Assembly (NCBI GenBank): GCA_940671915.1
Contig: CALNVZ010003434.1
Location: 4,052,292 to 4,116,291, forward strand
Source of the DNA: Paracentrotus lividus
Taxonomy: Eukaryota > Echinodermata > Echinoidea > Camarodonta > Echinidae
DNA: 64,000 nt
Reading direction: 5' to 3'
In this document: piece by piece, positions 38,110-50,100 of the stretch
How positions within the stretch are numbered: position 1 is the stretch's first letter
Layout of the letters: each line of letters opens with the position of its first letter
Program-made: the position numbers and the translations under genes
The notes under the pieces: model-generated
Database searches by the model: none
Told to the model about the DNA's origin: nothing
The model's input: only the letters and a program-made list of their open reading frames with translations

Positions 38110-41100
38110 CTGTAAAACAAATAAGAAATACAAAATGATAGGAAAAAAACTATTACCCGACAATAAATATTAATGAAACTACAATATAACCCAATAGTTT
38201 CGGGTACAGATATTTTTGCAATTTTGGACCTGTAGGGGAAATTGTGTGTGGATAATTTCATGATTATTTTCTTTTATATAAGTAGCCTTATACAGAAGTG
38301 TAAATCTTTGCGGGATGGATTCGCAAAATTCGTAAAACTAAATTTTGATTAGCCATTGGTCCTTCTCGATATGAATGAAAGCAAATTTTGATGACATTAC
38401 CCAATTCATTTCCCCTTTAATGAACCATGTTCTAAAAATGTACTGCTTTCCACACCCCAGTTCTACCAATGTATAGCTATCCATAACTGCATGTTATATT
38501 TGCATGATTGATTATAATCCCTCTACATTACAGACAATAAAGCTTATGAAAGAGTTTCAACAACAAGAAGGAGAAATAGAGCAGGATAAAGCGAACCTGC
38601 GATTATTGTCCCTAAATAAGAGGAGTAATGCTGCAAACATAAACAAGAACAAACAAGTCTGACTTTACGATGGAAGTCAACTAAAAACGCCATTTCTGGT
38701 CCACGAAACATTCCTTTCCTCCGCAATTCGACATTAACCCCTCTTTGGGGGGCAGAGATATGACCTATAATCTCTTAATCTGTTCCGATTGTTCAGTTTT
38801 CATCGTCCCTCCTCCTCTATTAATAATTAAAGTGTTATTATGGGGGCCCGTTCTATTTGATATTTTCACTCCCGGTTGGATCTGAATAGGTAGATATTAG
38901 AATGGGATGTATCATGCTCCCAGGTTTATGAGCTGCTCCATGAACTTGGGTGTACTCCTGACCTGAATTGTACTTCCTGAAAAAAGATGTCTCGCAATAC
39001 GGGAGTGATGATTTAACAATTTTTAATCGCAAAGTATTTGTTAGCTTGTTGCAGATTTTATTGTGAAGTATTGTGTTAACCAATTTATCCAATAGACTTC
39101 TATACTGGCTAATACTATAGCTACATTGACAAATGCTTTCTATAGCTACTGCTAGTACTTCTACTGATAATGTGACCACTATGAAAAAAAAGTATTACTA
39201 TTACGACTACATAATAATAATAATAATGATAATAATAATTGTTATTGATTAAGCGCTTTTACAAACAAATGGTTTTGATCAGAGCGCTAATACAACATAA
39301 GTATAGAAAATGATTAATAGATACAATAGATAATATACAGTCCACTCCCTTTTATCAAGTTGCTCAGAACCGAACCTATCAACTTGCTACAACAAAATAT
39401 GATTATCATGAACACATCTAATGAATGCCATGTCGTTTTAATGACACATAAGCACATGTCCACATCTTTAAAATTGAGACAGCAGACATACCAAGTTCAA
39501 AAAAAAATTTGCATGAGATCATTCACACTGTGTTTGAAAGCGGTGCGCACGTGGCGCGCGTTACCACATGTGTGCGCGCGTACTAGTAAATTGTACACAG
39601 GCGCGCACGCACACTACACACGTTTCACGTAGTAAGCTATCTTGCACGATCGCCTGCTTGAAAACATCGCACTTGCAGTTGCAATTGATGCGCGACAAAA
39701 CTGCCGATATTTAACGTTAGGGTTTTGAGACTTCAAAATGGTAAAAAAATCTATAATAATGCCACTTTTTCTCATTTTGCGTGAGAAATGGGGTGTTCTG
39801 CGTGAGATCGTGAGACGGACCCGGCATGCATGGGACCAGCAGAATTAACAAAATGTTGCTGTATTCATGCCCATTATAACAGGAGTGTACTGTATACTTG
39901 CTGAATTACAGAAATGTTGCAATAATACTGTACCCATTGGTCATAACAACTCTCTCAAAATAACACAGTTAAAGGCTTTGTCTTTTTCTCCCATATGAAT
40001 TATATAATGTGATGCATCTATTTTTCTAGAAAATGGTTTTCTTCTTATTGTACAACTAAATGTTTTAATGTTTTCCATATATTATCCCTTTCAATGAACG
40101 ATATACATTAGTATATACATGTATATGGTATGAAAGAAGAAGAAGATCCGTTTTACTTTTAATCTCCCAAAAGCTTGAGCTGGTCATCTTTCTCTGATTA
40201 CAATTGTGTTAAAACAAATTTCCACAAACCAAACATAGATGGCACAAGACCAAGTTGTTAGGCAAGATCACTTCCTAAAGCTTCACGAACCTGGTTTGCG
40301 CAGTCGCAAACTGACAAGAAGCCCAGATAAAAAAAACCTGCGACCCCATTTGGGCGGTTGATAACCTGCTGTCATGGTTCAATAGAAGACTGCTAATTGG
40401 TTGTCGCGAAGACACGCACGAACAGTGATGCCCCATTTTATCCCCCAAATTAGATCTATGAGCGGGACTCTCAGAACATGGACTGCCTTCGGGGTTCATG
40501 ACTGACTGGGGATGGAAGATAAAGGCAAATGGTTTCTAAAGATAACATGAGAGGTTCAAGTTTGAATGGGACTAGCAGCTTATTGAATGGCAGTGAAGGG
40601 GGGTAGATGAAAGAAGTAGAGCGTGTTGGTGCATTTGAGGTCAGACGATAATATCTAATGAGGTACGAGTTCGTAACCCACTCCCCTGGGATTTGATTAC
40701 GTGAAGAGTACAAATAATTGTCTTTCTATAACGTGATGCATGGGGAAAATTTTTTTTTAACTGGAGGCTCATGCTTGACACATACTAGAATCTATGATAA
40801 ACGTATATTACAGAAAATTCAATATAATAGTTTTGGAGAAAATAGCAAAGTAGTATGGTTCACAATAGAATGATTTTTATCAAGTTGATTTACGATTTAA
40901 AAAACGAAAGTAATACCCCATGCAAAATCCAGTGTCGTTAAGTTAAAACAATGGGCATTGAGAATCTTCACAGACTAGTCATGGACTTTTCTCTTAATCC
41001 ATTTGATCTCAGATGTTTTAGCAAAATAGGATGAAGGAGTTTTTATTCCAACCAACTAAAATTGCAATAAACATATATGGTTGATTAACAGTGCAATGAT

Positions 41101-44100
41101 GGGGAAAAACAGAGGGTGATGATGTTGCTCTGATGGTTGTCCTACTTTGAACATAGAGGGCGCAAGACCACAGAACATGCTGGTAGCTAATGTTTTTATG
41201 CAGTATATCTGCTTTCATCGGCACTAGAGGCACAACCACAAAAGTTCAACATTTCTAAATATAATGTGTTTGGCCCTTTGTGTCTCAATAGGTGGTTTTC
41301 CGACTGTGGTGCGATTACCTTTTCACTGCAACGACACGCACTAATAATGATAGCGTGTTGTTTTTCCCACCATAATGTGGTTTCTGGCCTGGAAATATCA
41401 TCGCCTACGGGGAACGGATTTAGAGCGCTAAATCAAGATATCGATTTCAGATACCAGAGATGAATATGTTTGATAATTGTTTAACAGCTAAAAGAAGAAA
41501 GAAAGTTTCATAAGCATGACGATCGCAGAAAAGACTCGCTCTACGAGGCAGTTGTATATTCTGGGACTGTACAACCGTAACTGGTGGCGGTGCACGTAGT
41601 CCCCTTAACCCTTTGGGGACTGAGCCCGAATATATTCGGGCTGAGGTCTATGGAAAATGTGTGTTATAGCCAAATCAGCTCGTCTCCAACAGGTTAAACC
41701 TACCTACCTTTTTGAAAAATAGGCCATTTGGAAAGTGCCTCCTATCATTTTTGGAAACACAACCTGCTATTTTTTTACCATTTGCATCAATTAATCTTTC
41801 CTTGCTGTATTTCCAATGTACTTAATTACCCCCACTTTTATATTTTTTCCTTAAAATCAACACCTTCTCAAGTTAGTAGTTATACATTACAAAATTCTAT
41901 GTTAATAGAAATATAATAGAGAGAGAACAAGAGGGGTATGCGTGTGCACAGAATGATGAAAAGAGAGATTGAGGGGGAGGGAGGGAGAGCAATATAATTG
42001 GAGTGCAGAGAATGAGGAGAAGAGGCAAAAAGTGAGATAAATATGGAGAGAAAGAAAGCGAGAAAGATAAAAAGAGGGAAAGGAGGGTGGGGGGGGGGGG
42101 GGATGAAGTCACAAATAATAAAAAATGGAGAGAAAGAATGACATGCAAAAAGGAAGTAATAGAGACAAACAGGGAAACAAGGGAAAAAAGCATTGGAAAG
42201 ATAAAGTAAAATTGTAAAAGAGTGGAAAAAAGCGGGGGAGAGCAATAATAAAGAGATAATAAATTACCCAGTGAAGTAAAGCTGGGCCAGCTTTAAGAGT
42301 TCATTGGCTACTTCAATAGAATCTCTGCCGTACTGCCATTCAACCGTTGGCATGGATTTGGCTAACCAAAAGCTTGCTTTCTTGTAATCCTCTACAAACA
42401 GAATTAAAGAAAATAGTTGATTGGAGGAAATATGATTTAAAAATAAATTAATAAATAAAAAAATAAAATAAAACTGGCCATGAGGAGATACGAAAGAAGT
42501 CTCTTTTCATAAACTGATTTAGCATATGAGACCTGCAGGCTAAAAACTACCAATAAGTCGCCAGAATTAATTTGACTGTATTAATTTTCCAAAACTAGAT
42601 ATTTCAATCGTTCCATTCCAATGATATCAAATACATGTAGATGACTATTTAAGGTATAACCAAGTGAACTTAATTCTCCTGCTTTTTATTCTGTTGTTCA
42701 TTATGTAACTTATTTCTGGTTAAGAATCGTAGTGTCACATATTGTATACATACATGTGTCAGAAAATTCTTTTAAATGATCTTAGTAAAACTTATGTGAC
42801 ACATGAATATTATTTTTTATAAACTCCCCACTGTTGCATTATTATCGTTCATTTGTTCATATTCATTGACTGTGTATTATAAAGGCTAGTCTTATAAACA
42901 CACCTTTTAAGATAACTATTAATAGTACATTGTATATTTCAGTATAAACAAGTGGATTAGTATATTACGCGATGCGGAATATACGTCCCCGCCAATAATA
43001 TAAAATTCCCATTATATCGCATCAGAAAGATAAAAACGAAAAGTCAATTTTCTGTATTACTGTACAATTATACAACCAAAATATGTAAAAGCTACAGAAA
43101 ATGTTCCAAATAATATTTTTTAAAAATGGCGAAGGCAGTATGCATTTGTAACCAATGTACAATATAGGTCAAAAATCAAGGTCAAAGGTCAAAGGGGTCA
43201 ATAGTCAAAATTCCATGAAAAAGTTTTGTAGTCCTCACCTAGTGCTATATCATAAAGCAAACAAAATTGAAATCGGATGAAAAATAGCGAAGGAGTAGCA
43301 TTTTGTAACCAATGTACAATATAGGTCAAAAATCAAGGTCAAAATTCTGTGAGGGATTTTGTAGTCCTTACCTAGTGCTATATCATAAAGCAAACAAAAT
43401 TGAAATCGGATGAAAAATAGCGAAGGAGTAGCATTTTGTAACCAATGTACAATATAGGTCAAAAATCAAGGTCAAAGGTCAAAGGGGTCAAAAGTCAAAA
43501 TTCCGTGAGGAAGTTTTGTAGTCCTCACCTAGTGCTATATCATAAAGCAAACAAAATCGAAATTGGATGAAAAATAGCGAAGGAGTAGCATTTTAACCAA
43601 TGTACAATATAGGTCAAAAAATCAAGGTCAAAGGTCAAAGGGGTCAAAAGTCAAAATTCCGTGAGAAGTTTGTAGTCCTCACCTAGTGCTATATCATAAA
43701 GCAAACAAAATCGAAATCGGATGAAAAATGGCGAGGAGTAGCATTTGTAACCAAATGTACAATATAGTCAAAAATCAGGTCAAAGGTCAAAGGTCAAAAT
43801 TCTGTGAAGAAGTTTTGAAGCCATCACCTAGTGCTATCATATAAAGCTAACGGAATCGAAATCGGATGAAAAATGGTGAGGGAGTAGCAAATTGAAGATT
43901 TGATCACATACGGACGCACGGATGGACGGATGACGGACGGACGGACACACACACACACAACACACACGTACGGAGCCCGTTTCATAGTCCCCTGCCCGAA
44001 CTCGTTCGGCGGGCACAATTAGCCTATCATTTTATTTCAATAGGGAAACTAAATTGTTTTGAGGGGAAAGTGTATGAATGTAGTATGTATTAATGTATGA

Positions 44101-47100
44101 CCCCATTCCACTAACCAGCATGAACTAAGCTCTGAGCTTAGTTCCTTCATCAGATATTTTCTCCTCATTGGATCAACAGTTGACACGTACGTCCGACACT
44201 GAACTGATAGTCGACAAACACAGATCTGATTCATTGTACTGGATATGATACTTTTTGGTAGATAAACGGAAGGACAAAATTTGCTTCCAATAAGTGACCG
44301 ATGAGCCATAAAGTGCAATGGAATGGGGTAGTAGCAAATAAGTGTCTTATCATGCAAGGGGCCTATACTGTAAAACTACAATGCATAAATGATGCATTAT
44401 GGTTTAGGAACCGGGTCAGATTGAGTAGTTGAGGACTTGAGGTGGTGCTATACAAGGCTGCAGGTTTGTATTGCTTTAAAATACACACTACACACTATAC
44501 ATCTAAGAAATGTAGAATACTTGAACACATTGGTACATACCTACAGCTATATAACATTTGGCCAAGAAATCATAGCTCTCAGCTATGATTCTGTCTGCTG
44601 GAAACAAGAAATTCTATCCAGAACATCGATGCATGATCTTGTTTTCACATGATGACAACCTATTGGATCAAACAATATATAGTAATATACTTTATATGTC
44701 TCACATATGACACCTATTGGATAAAAACAAATATAGTAATATACTTTAATGTTCACATATGACACCTATTGGATAAAAACAAAAATTTAGTAAATATACT
44801 TTATATGTTCACAATGACACCTATGGATAAAACAATATAATAATATATGTCTCACATATGAACCTATTCGATAAAAATAACAATTATAGTAATATACTTT
44901 TATATGTCTCACATATGACACCTATTGGATAAAAACAATATGTTATATACTTTATATGTCTCACATATGACACCATTGGATAAAAACAATATAGAATATA
45001 CTTTATATGTCTCACATATGACACTTATTGGATAAAACAATTATAAACCCCTCAAAAACCTGTCTTGCAATTAACTTTGAGCCCTCATTACTTTTTATTT
45101 GATGTTTATGATGCTTAAATTTATATCATTGGAAAGTTGATTTATTCCTTGTCACACTGATACCCATTTGGATGGTTATGCTTGAATGCACAGTCACTCG
45201 CAAAACTCGAATGAAAGTCAAGAAAAGGAAAGTTGCCAAAATGAATGGCTATTGCTTACATCGATTCTTAAACTGTATAAAAAGGTTTTTGTGTTTCTTT
45301 GTGTTGTTTGGTTTGTGCGTTAGGCGCTCGAATACAATGTTGGATACTCTGGTTGAATGTCAAATAAATGTTCAGGTAATTTAAGGTGGTATTTGTTGTT
45401 AATTTGTTTGTAAAAAGAACTGTTATAACCAGCGAGTGGTTTGAGCATTACTTGTGTATTGGTTTACATACAGGTTATTGCAAAGTTCCAGCATAACAAA
45501 TTCGCTACTCATCTCTTTTTCATCCATCTCCAACAAACAAAGCAAGCAGTATCAAAACAAACTTTTTTTTGTCCATTTCAGCACACAATCGTCCTCTGTT
45601 CTTGAACCGTATCTCAACATTTGATAAGCGCGCCAATCCTAGCTTTATCAAACGACCTACTCATGAAAAATAAGCACTGCCAAGCAAAAACTTGGCAAGC
45701 CACATTTCTTCTTCCAAACAATAAGTGAAAACATTGAGGAATAATGCATGACCCATTTAATGATACTCAATAGAAACTCTGCCTTTCAACAATAGCCATT
45801 CATTTGGCAACTTTCCACTTCTGACTTTCATTGTATTCGGAATACTGCTGCCATTCAAGCATTGCACAACCTTTACAAATGGGGTATCAGTGTAAAGAGG
45901 AATAAATGAACTTTCCAATGGTATAAAATTAATGAATTATAGACCATTAACAAAAAAGATACGAGGACTCAAAGTTGAATTGCAAGACATTTTTTGAGGG
46001 GTTTAGTAATATACTTTATATGTATCACATATGACACCTATTGGATAAAAACAATATATTTATACTTTATATGTCTCACATATGACACCTATTAGATAAA
46101 AACAATATAGTAATATACTTTATATGTCTCACATATGACACCTATTGGATAAAAACAATATAGTAATATACTTTATATGTCTCACATATGACACCTATTG
46201 GATAAAAACATTATAATAATATACTTTATATGTCTCAAAAACATTATAGTAATATACTTTATATGTCTCACATATGACACCTATTGGATAAAAACATTAT
46301 AGTAATATACTTTATATGTCTCACATATGACACCTATTGGATAAAAACATTATAGTAATATACTTTATATGTCTCACATATGACACCTATTGGATAAAAA
46401 CATTATAGTAATATACCTTATTGCGTAACTTGTTAGAAACACAGGGCTTGTCTGCTGTAAACATACAACTCTTTACTTCTTTGCTAGTGCAGAAATAGTT
46501 TCCATGGAATTCAACTTGCAATCAAAAACTTTTAGTTCTTCACAATTATCATACATGTATATCAAGTTTGACCACATTTATTTTTTATTTTTTATTAATT
46601 AATTAATTTATTTATTTCGGTTTAAAAATACAAATATACATGATTTGAAGGTCCAGAGACCAAAACTAATCATGTTTACAAATTACATACAAAAGAACAG
46701 AAATAAATCATGTAGAACTAGTACAAAGCGTATATAATATAAAAAATGAAAAGAGTACATATGGAAAGCAGTGATTGGGATCTTTACAACAAAAGATAGT
46801 CTAGAAATTGTGGGAGATTTATAACAAATATGTTGAGTAATCAATCAAAGAAAAAGTTTTTGAACAAAGTATGTTTCATAAAAAAAAGCAAAGAAAAAGC
46901 CTTGAAGCAGAATTAATATAATTGAGGTTGACGAGGAATCGTTGGAGCAAAATATATTTTCACATTGAAAATATGTAGCTTGTATGAATTCATCTATAGT
47001 TTTCAGAAATTGCATCAATGTTAAAAGGGCATAGACACGAATATATATGTGACTGCTTAAGTTGACTAAGCAAACCTAAAATGATTTACATATTCAGGCT

Positions 47101-50100
47101 ACTTATATTAAATAAATAGTGTACAATCTATCGCGCAATATACTGGATTATAAGTACGACAAATACAAAATTATCCCGAGTGCAGATTTTGTTTCCCCGA
47201 GGCCGTAGGCCGAAGTGAAATAGATCTGCACGAGGGATAATTTAGTATTTGGAGTTCATATAGTCCAGTAATGTTGCAAGATAGAGCGTTCACTATTTAT
47301 TATAGTTAATAGACCCCTAGATCTGACCTCGCCTCATCTGGTTTTATCTTCGCCAAATTTTTTTTGGGGGCAAATTTAGCTATTGTGACGTATTTTGTTG
47401 CTCCGCGTATCCATTGTTATTGACTTTTGCGCACACCATTTTACTGTGATTACGCGCTGGCGCAATGAGACAAACGATAGAATCGATACTCTCCCCATTC
47501 ATTAAACACGGGCTTTACCCTACAAAAACCGAAAGCTATATTGTACATATGTAGAATATAACAAATTGAAGGTAGGGCACGTGGTACTGATCTATCCAAT
47601 GATGACGCATATTTTTCTAACACTATTTACTATTAAATAAATATTGGACACTCTAGAATACAATATACTGGATAATATAAACCTTGGTAAAACAAACATA
47701 CGCTCGGGATGATTTATGTGTCATAAATATAATCCAGTATATTTTATTCTAAATTATCCATCATTTAAATTATATATGAATATAATCCTTAACATATTCA
47801 TGATCTGTATGCCCATCATTTTTTGTTGTTGTTGGTGGGGGGGGTGTAAACATTGTGATTAGATTACTGTTAGTCTTGAGCCCTATCTTACCTTTCATTA
47901 ATGCTTTATTAATCCCCCCCCCCCCCCGGACTATTAGAGTTAACATATTTATGTCTGTTTGCCCATCATTTTTTTTTTGGGGGGGGGGGGAATGTTAACA
48001 TGTGTATCAGACTATTTTAGTCTTGAGTCCCATCTTACCTCTCATTAATGCTTCGTCCTCCTCTGCTGAAGAATATTCCTCTCTCAATTCATGGAATCGT
48101 GATAATGCAGCGGTAAGCTTCTGCAAACATGAAATTTAAAAAAGTGATGTAGAGTCCCAATAACTGAACTTATATATCCACTGATCTTTGGTATTGTTTT
48201 GCTGGTTTTTCCCTCTTTTGGAATTTGTGTCCATTGCTTTGCTCTTTGAATATTTCCTTTTTCATGTAATTTTCTTTGTAATCCTATTTAAATGTGAAGC
48301 ATGATGAGATCAGACACAATAAACATCCAAACTATTTTACAACGCCATTTCATTACCTCTATATAGAATATATATGATTGATCATATGAAATCACTCTTA
48401 ACCTTGTGGAGTTGTACCAAATCCCAGCACTGAGCACATTTTGTACATTTTGATGTTTTGAAGTCTATTGGTTGTCCGTCTTTGGGGCATTTGATGCTGT
48501 AGTCGAAATCCTGATCGCAGGGTTTTGTGTCAGCTTTGCAAGCTCTGCATTGGCAAGTGAAGCAGTACTGCTCAAGAAGGGCTTGCTGCCTATCAGACAT
48601 GGTCATGTGACTAACTTGCGGACCTAGGGGTCAATTTTTAAAAAAGACCAAATATTTTAATAATAATAATGATAATATTCTGGATTTATATAGCGACTAA
48701 TACATATGTTTCTAGGTGCTTTACAGACATACATGTATTATTACCCCGGTCATTATATTCTGGCTTGCCTGCACCCAATGTGTGCACATTCTCCACTCCC
48801 TGAGGAGCATTTCAGCCCGGCACCATCAAATGAGGTGTACACAGTGCTGATCAAACCACATCCTACCGGGTACCCATTTTGCACCTGGGTAGGGAGAAGC
48901 ATGTAGACAAAACATCCATACTCAAGGATGTAAGTGCCATTCCAGCGATCGAACCCACGGTCCTTGCTTTCACAGTCAAGTGACACGACCACTAGACAAT
49001 GGTAAAAAATATCATCTTTCAAAATTCACTGGTGTAACTACAATGTAACTGCTACATGTATTAACCCTTCAAGAATTCTAAAATGTTACAAAATCTTTCT
49101 ACTGTACGTTTGTATCTGTTTGACTATTCTATTCCCAGGTTTTAACATACAATTCTACAATTCATCTTAACTTGTTAGAGACAGGCTGATTTGGATATAA
49201 CACACATTTCCTATAGAGCTCAGCAAAATATATATTTGGGCTTATTCCTCAATAAGTTAAGGAGGTTCAATTGGGTTAATTATTATTTTATGTTACAAGC
49301 CAACATACCTCAAATGCAGATTTAAGAAAAAAACAGGAGAAGGGTTGGCACTAAAAAATTTTAACTAGCAGTAGTCCCAACATTTCAGCATCAGGGATTA
49401 TATACAATACCTAGTTATTACTTCAATTCAAGGTTTTTTCCACAATGTACAGCCAATCTGCTCCAGAAGTACAGTAAATGTAGTACAAAAACTGTATAAG
49501 CTAATATTTTCGTGTAGGCCTACAGATATTTTTTGTGATTTTGGACTAGCTTTGGAAAATCGCGAGTGGATAATTTCGCAATTTTTGTGATGTTTTCATT
49601 ACTAAAAATAGCCTTGTGTTGTTGTGGAAATTTTTGCGAAGATGGACTCGCTAAATTTGCAAAAATAAAAGCACCACGAAAATAGCCACTTATTCAGTAC
49701 TTGAAAAGCTACAATGATATCCAAACTCACCATAGCAATGCTGTATTTCATCACCGCACATGATCTTCTCCGTTGCCCGAACACTCACCACATTTCCTTT
49801 GAAACTGAGATGATTAAAGACATAACAAAAGAAAGAGTAATATTCTTCTATGTTTAACATTTCAAAATATTAAACTTATATTTCCTGTAGATACCAAAAT
49901 GAGTCTCTTTGGAGAAGCTTAACAAATGAATTTTAAAATAGAATATTTTCTTCTAAAAGATCTTTGGTGGAGAAACTTTTGTTTACCAAGTCATGAAATT
50001 GACACATTCTACCTTATGTATAAATTAGAGAGGTATATTCACCTGGCGATGACATTTGGTTGACAGGCGTGGTTCATCAACCTCACTGTGGGATAGACGG

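Larger units (their letters stand above)
38110..42267 (-). other. SMYD4: SMYD4 last intron
   Basis: About 4.2 kb. Contents: (AAT)n next to AAGCGCTTTTAC at 39,211-39,290, a CG-rich alternating purine-pyrimidine patch at 39,540-39,620, an 85 bp TTAA-flanked element at 41,609-41,693, and a purine-rich GAGA tract with poly-G at 41,915-42,250. No other exon recognised. Confidence 0.7.
42392..48038 (-). other. SMYD4: SMYD4 intron dominated by satellites
   Basis: About 5.6 kb. It holds the DR1-containing ~155 bp satellite (43.13-43.89 kb), a (GGAC)n/(AC)n tract, the 53 bp satellite interrupted by a foldback element (44.66-46.42 kb), palindromic elements (47.11-47.77 kb) and homopolymer tracts at 47,837 and 47,977. 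At 46,575-46,740 an ATTTATTTCGGTTTAAAAA segment may be the end of a retroelement. No coding exon seen. Confidence 0.7.

Noticed and set aside
39360-39632. 90-codon plus frame
   Set aside because: It overlaps the CG/CA alternating tract in the SMYD4 last intron and has no domain.
41880-42245. Two long minus frames rich in Ser/Phe/Pro
   Set aside because: They derive from a purine-rich GAGA/poly-G tract in a SMYD4 intron.
43250-43462. 70-codon repeated minus frame
   Set aside because: It is a translation of the ~155 bp satellite, broken in the other copies.
43127-46425. CRISPR-like array
   Set aside because: Units are contiguous satellite copies without unique spacers, in a eukaryotic intron.
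48753-49022. 89-codon minus frame
   Set aside because: It coincides with the tRNA-derived SINE.
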